Below are positions 23,224-24,097 of a stretch of 24,097 nt of DNA, one piece after another. Every line of letters starts with the position of its first letter. Position 1 is the stretch's first letter. A model generated the notes under the pieces. It saw only the letters and a list, made by a program, of their open reading frames with translations, searched no databases and was not told the origin of the DNA. Origin of the DNA: Ignavibacteriales bacterium. Lineage in GTDB: Bacteria; Bacteroidota; Ignavibacteria; Ignavibacteriales; Ignavibacteriaceae. The stretch is taken from the NCBI GenBank assembly GCA_020061995.1, contig JAGUXE010000329.1:1-24097 (forward strand), in the 5' to 3' direction. The translations under genes were made by a program, and so were the position numbers.

Positions 23224-23932
23224 TAAAATATTGAAAAGGTAAAAGCATCGAACAAATTCTATTATACAACTTAGTTCTCCCACAGAGTTTATTGTCGGAT
23301 TACTGAAGTTGAGTCGATAGTAATTTTTAATGCAAAAAAATAAGGTTAATTCATCGTACTATAGATCTTATGTTTATAAGGATTACTCAACATTTGATTA
23401 ATATCTACTTAATACTTTATTATATTATTAGTGACGCATTAATTACTGCCTACTCAATCGTTAATAAATTAGATAAAAAAATAATTTCTAAAAATTAAGT
23501 TAACAATCATCCATTATTGATGGAATTAAAAAGGTTATTGTCAAAAAACTATACATATGTATAAATTATTATAAGTTACTCTAATTATCTCTCAATGTTA
23601 TTAGATTTAGTTATATAAAAATAATATGTAAATGCTTTAATCTCCAACTTTATATTAATAATTAATATTCAAAGATCAGGCTTTTATAAATTAAAATGCG
23701 AATGTTGATGATTACTCAAGCATCTTTCAGAGCAATACACTTTAGTTTAATTAGTTATTAATACTGAGTAACAATCAGATTAAAAATTAACCCAAACTCG
23801 TTTTGCCGGTTTTTATATGACCCATCCCACATACTAATATGGGACCCTAGTTTATCGAGCTCAATCAGTTTTGTAATGGATATTCGGGTTTTGATTTTTT
23901 TATGGGATTTTTTTGTTTGGTCTATTTAGGCT
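23224..23932. other. Gene-free AT-rich region
   Basis: About 700 bases of very AT-rich sequence have no credible ORF, tRNA or long repeat. Short T/A-rich palindromes are scattered, and a GC-richer patch near 23796-23850 includes a weak CCCAT...ATGGG inverted pair. If the contig is circular, this region plus bases 1-321 forms a gap of about 1 kb and would be the natural place for an origin. I see no clear iterons or DnaA-box cluster. Confidence 0.5.
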
Positions 23933-23963
23933 AAAAATGAAGAGGGGGAGTCTTCATTTTTTT
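23933..23963 (+). terminator. Strong intrinsic terminator or leader hairpin
   Basis: AAAAATGAAGA (23933-23943) and its exact complement TCTTCATTTTT (23951-23961) form an 11-bp stem around a GGGGGAG loop. The T-run extends to 23963. A ribosome-binding site and ATG follow immediately, so it may also work as a leader attenuator. Confidence 0.7.
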
Positions 23964-23975
23964 ACGGAGGTCGTT

Positions 23976-24032
23976 ATGACAAACAAAGCTTATATAACGC
24001 TTCAGATGGAAAGATACTTTTCAAATAGTTAG
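23976..24032 (+). CDS. Mini-ORF after the terminator hairpin
   Basis: ACGGAGG ends five bases before ATG 23976, one of the best ribosome-binding sites in the window, yet the frame stops after 18 codons (MTNKAYITLQMERYFSNS). The stop lies inside the terminal repeat (equivalent to bases 24-26). Skipping a single base near the stop would extend the frame by about nine residues. It may be a leader peptide, a small protein or the stump of a broken gene. Confidence 0.4.
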   Translation: MTNKAYITLQMERYFSNS

Positions 24033-24097
24033 ATTTAGAGAAACGGAAATTGAGTGAGTAAATTTTGGTTAAAACTAAATTGCTGTAAACTAATTAA
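24007..24097. repeat. Terminal direct repeat, right copy
   Basis: These 91 bases are identical to 1-91. See the left copy for the interpretation as a circular contig or a flanking direct repeat. Confidence 0.95.

Noticed and set aside
22830..23255. Two minus-strand frames of 62 and 71 codons
   Set aside because: Low-complexity hydrophobic translations with no ribosome-binding site; the opposite strand reads more like protein, so I kept only the plus-strand remnant, with low confidence.
20476..24097. Complete diversity-generating retroelement
   Set aside because: No reverse transcriptase, Avd-like gene or second copy of the VR segment was seen on either strand.
1..24097. CRISPR array, tRNA or rRNA genes, insertion sequence with transposase
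   Set aside because: No regularly spaced repeats, no cloverleaf-type sequence and no recognisable transposase or terminal inverted repeats were found by reading.

Overview
The window is AT-rich DNA from a member of the Bacteroidota/Ignavibacteriota (FCB) side of Bacteria. The best clue is a type IX secretion (T9SS) C-terminal sorting domain with the FCB-typical HPNPFN motif (20801-21064, minus). A J-like protein of Bacteroidota type supports this. The last 91 bases (24007-24097) repeat the first 91 exactly, so the contig may be a closed circle of 24,006 bp. No replication, partition, relaxase or recombinase gene is recognisable, so 'plasmid' cannot be asserted.

Layout. (1) 322-3793: accessory genes, namely a leucine-rich-repeat protein with an in-frame 24-bp tandem duplication, an unknown partner, a WYL-domain regulator coupled to a small HAD-like protein, and a convergent zinc-ribbon protein. 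(2) about 4433-8195: single genes separated by long non-coding stretches. Each stretch begins with TAAC at or just after a stop codon and holds nested inverted repeats, which resembles an integron-style cassette array. Cargo includes a coiled-coil membrane protein, a proteasome-like Ntn-hydrolase candidate, a DnaJ-type zinc-finger membrane protein and a 5'-truncated gene remnant. (3) 8196-20475: a long plus-strand run with a very tight core. It encodes an SH3/beta-sandwich exported protein, a J-like protein ending in a CFI-box, a membrane-anchored GrpE-like protein, an Hsp70 with an extended coiled-coil tail, a pseudokinase fused to an AAA+ ATPase, a TerB-like protein, small membrane proteins, a multi-HTH transcription regulator and a PcfJ-like protein. 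(4) 20540-22770, minus strand: an active-looking Ser/Thr kinase fused to a formylglycine-generating-enzyme-like (FGE/C-type-lectin) domain, then an orphan T9SS sorting domain and a small acidic protein. The last ~37 codons of the kinase-FGE gene look like the variable region of a diversity-generating retroelement (DGR); no reverse transcriptase or template repeat was seen here. (5) 22834-24097: a decayed coding frame, gene-free AT-rich DNA, a strong hairpin terminator and an 18-codon ORF running into the terminal repeat.

The main candidate for an undescribed system is region 3. It holds a specialised Hsp70-J-GrpE trio, with the exchange-factor-like part tethered to the membrane, genetically locked to a pseudokinase-AAA+ remodeller and a TerB protein. 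I infer a membrane-associated stress or conflict-response machine in which the chaperone trio and the AAA+ enzyme act on a shared client. A nearby kinase with a possibly hypervariable sensor domain could be a separate input layer.
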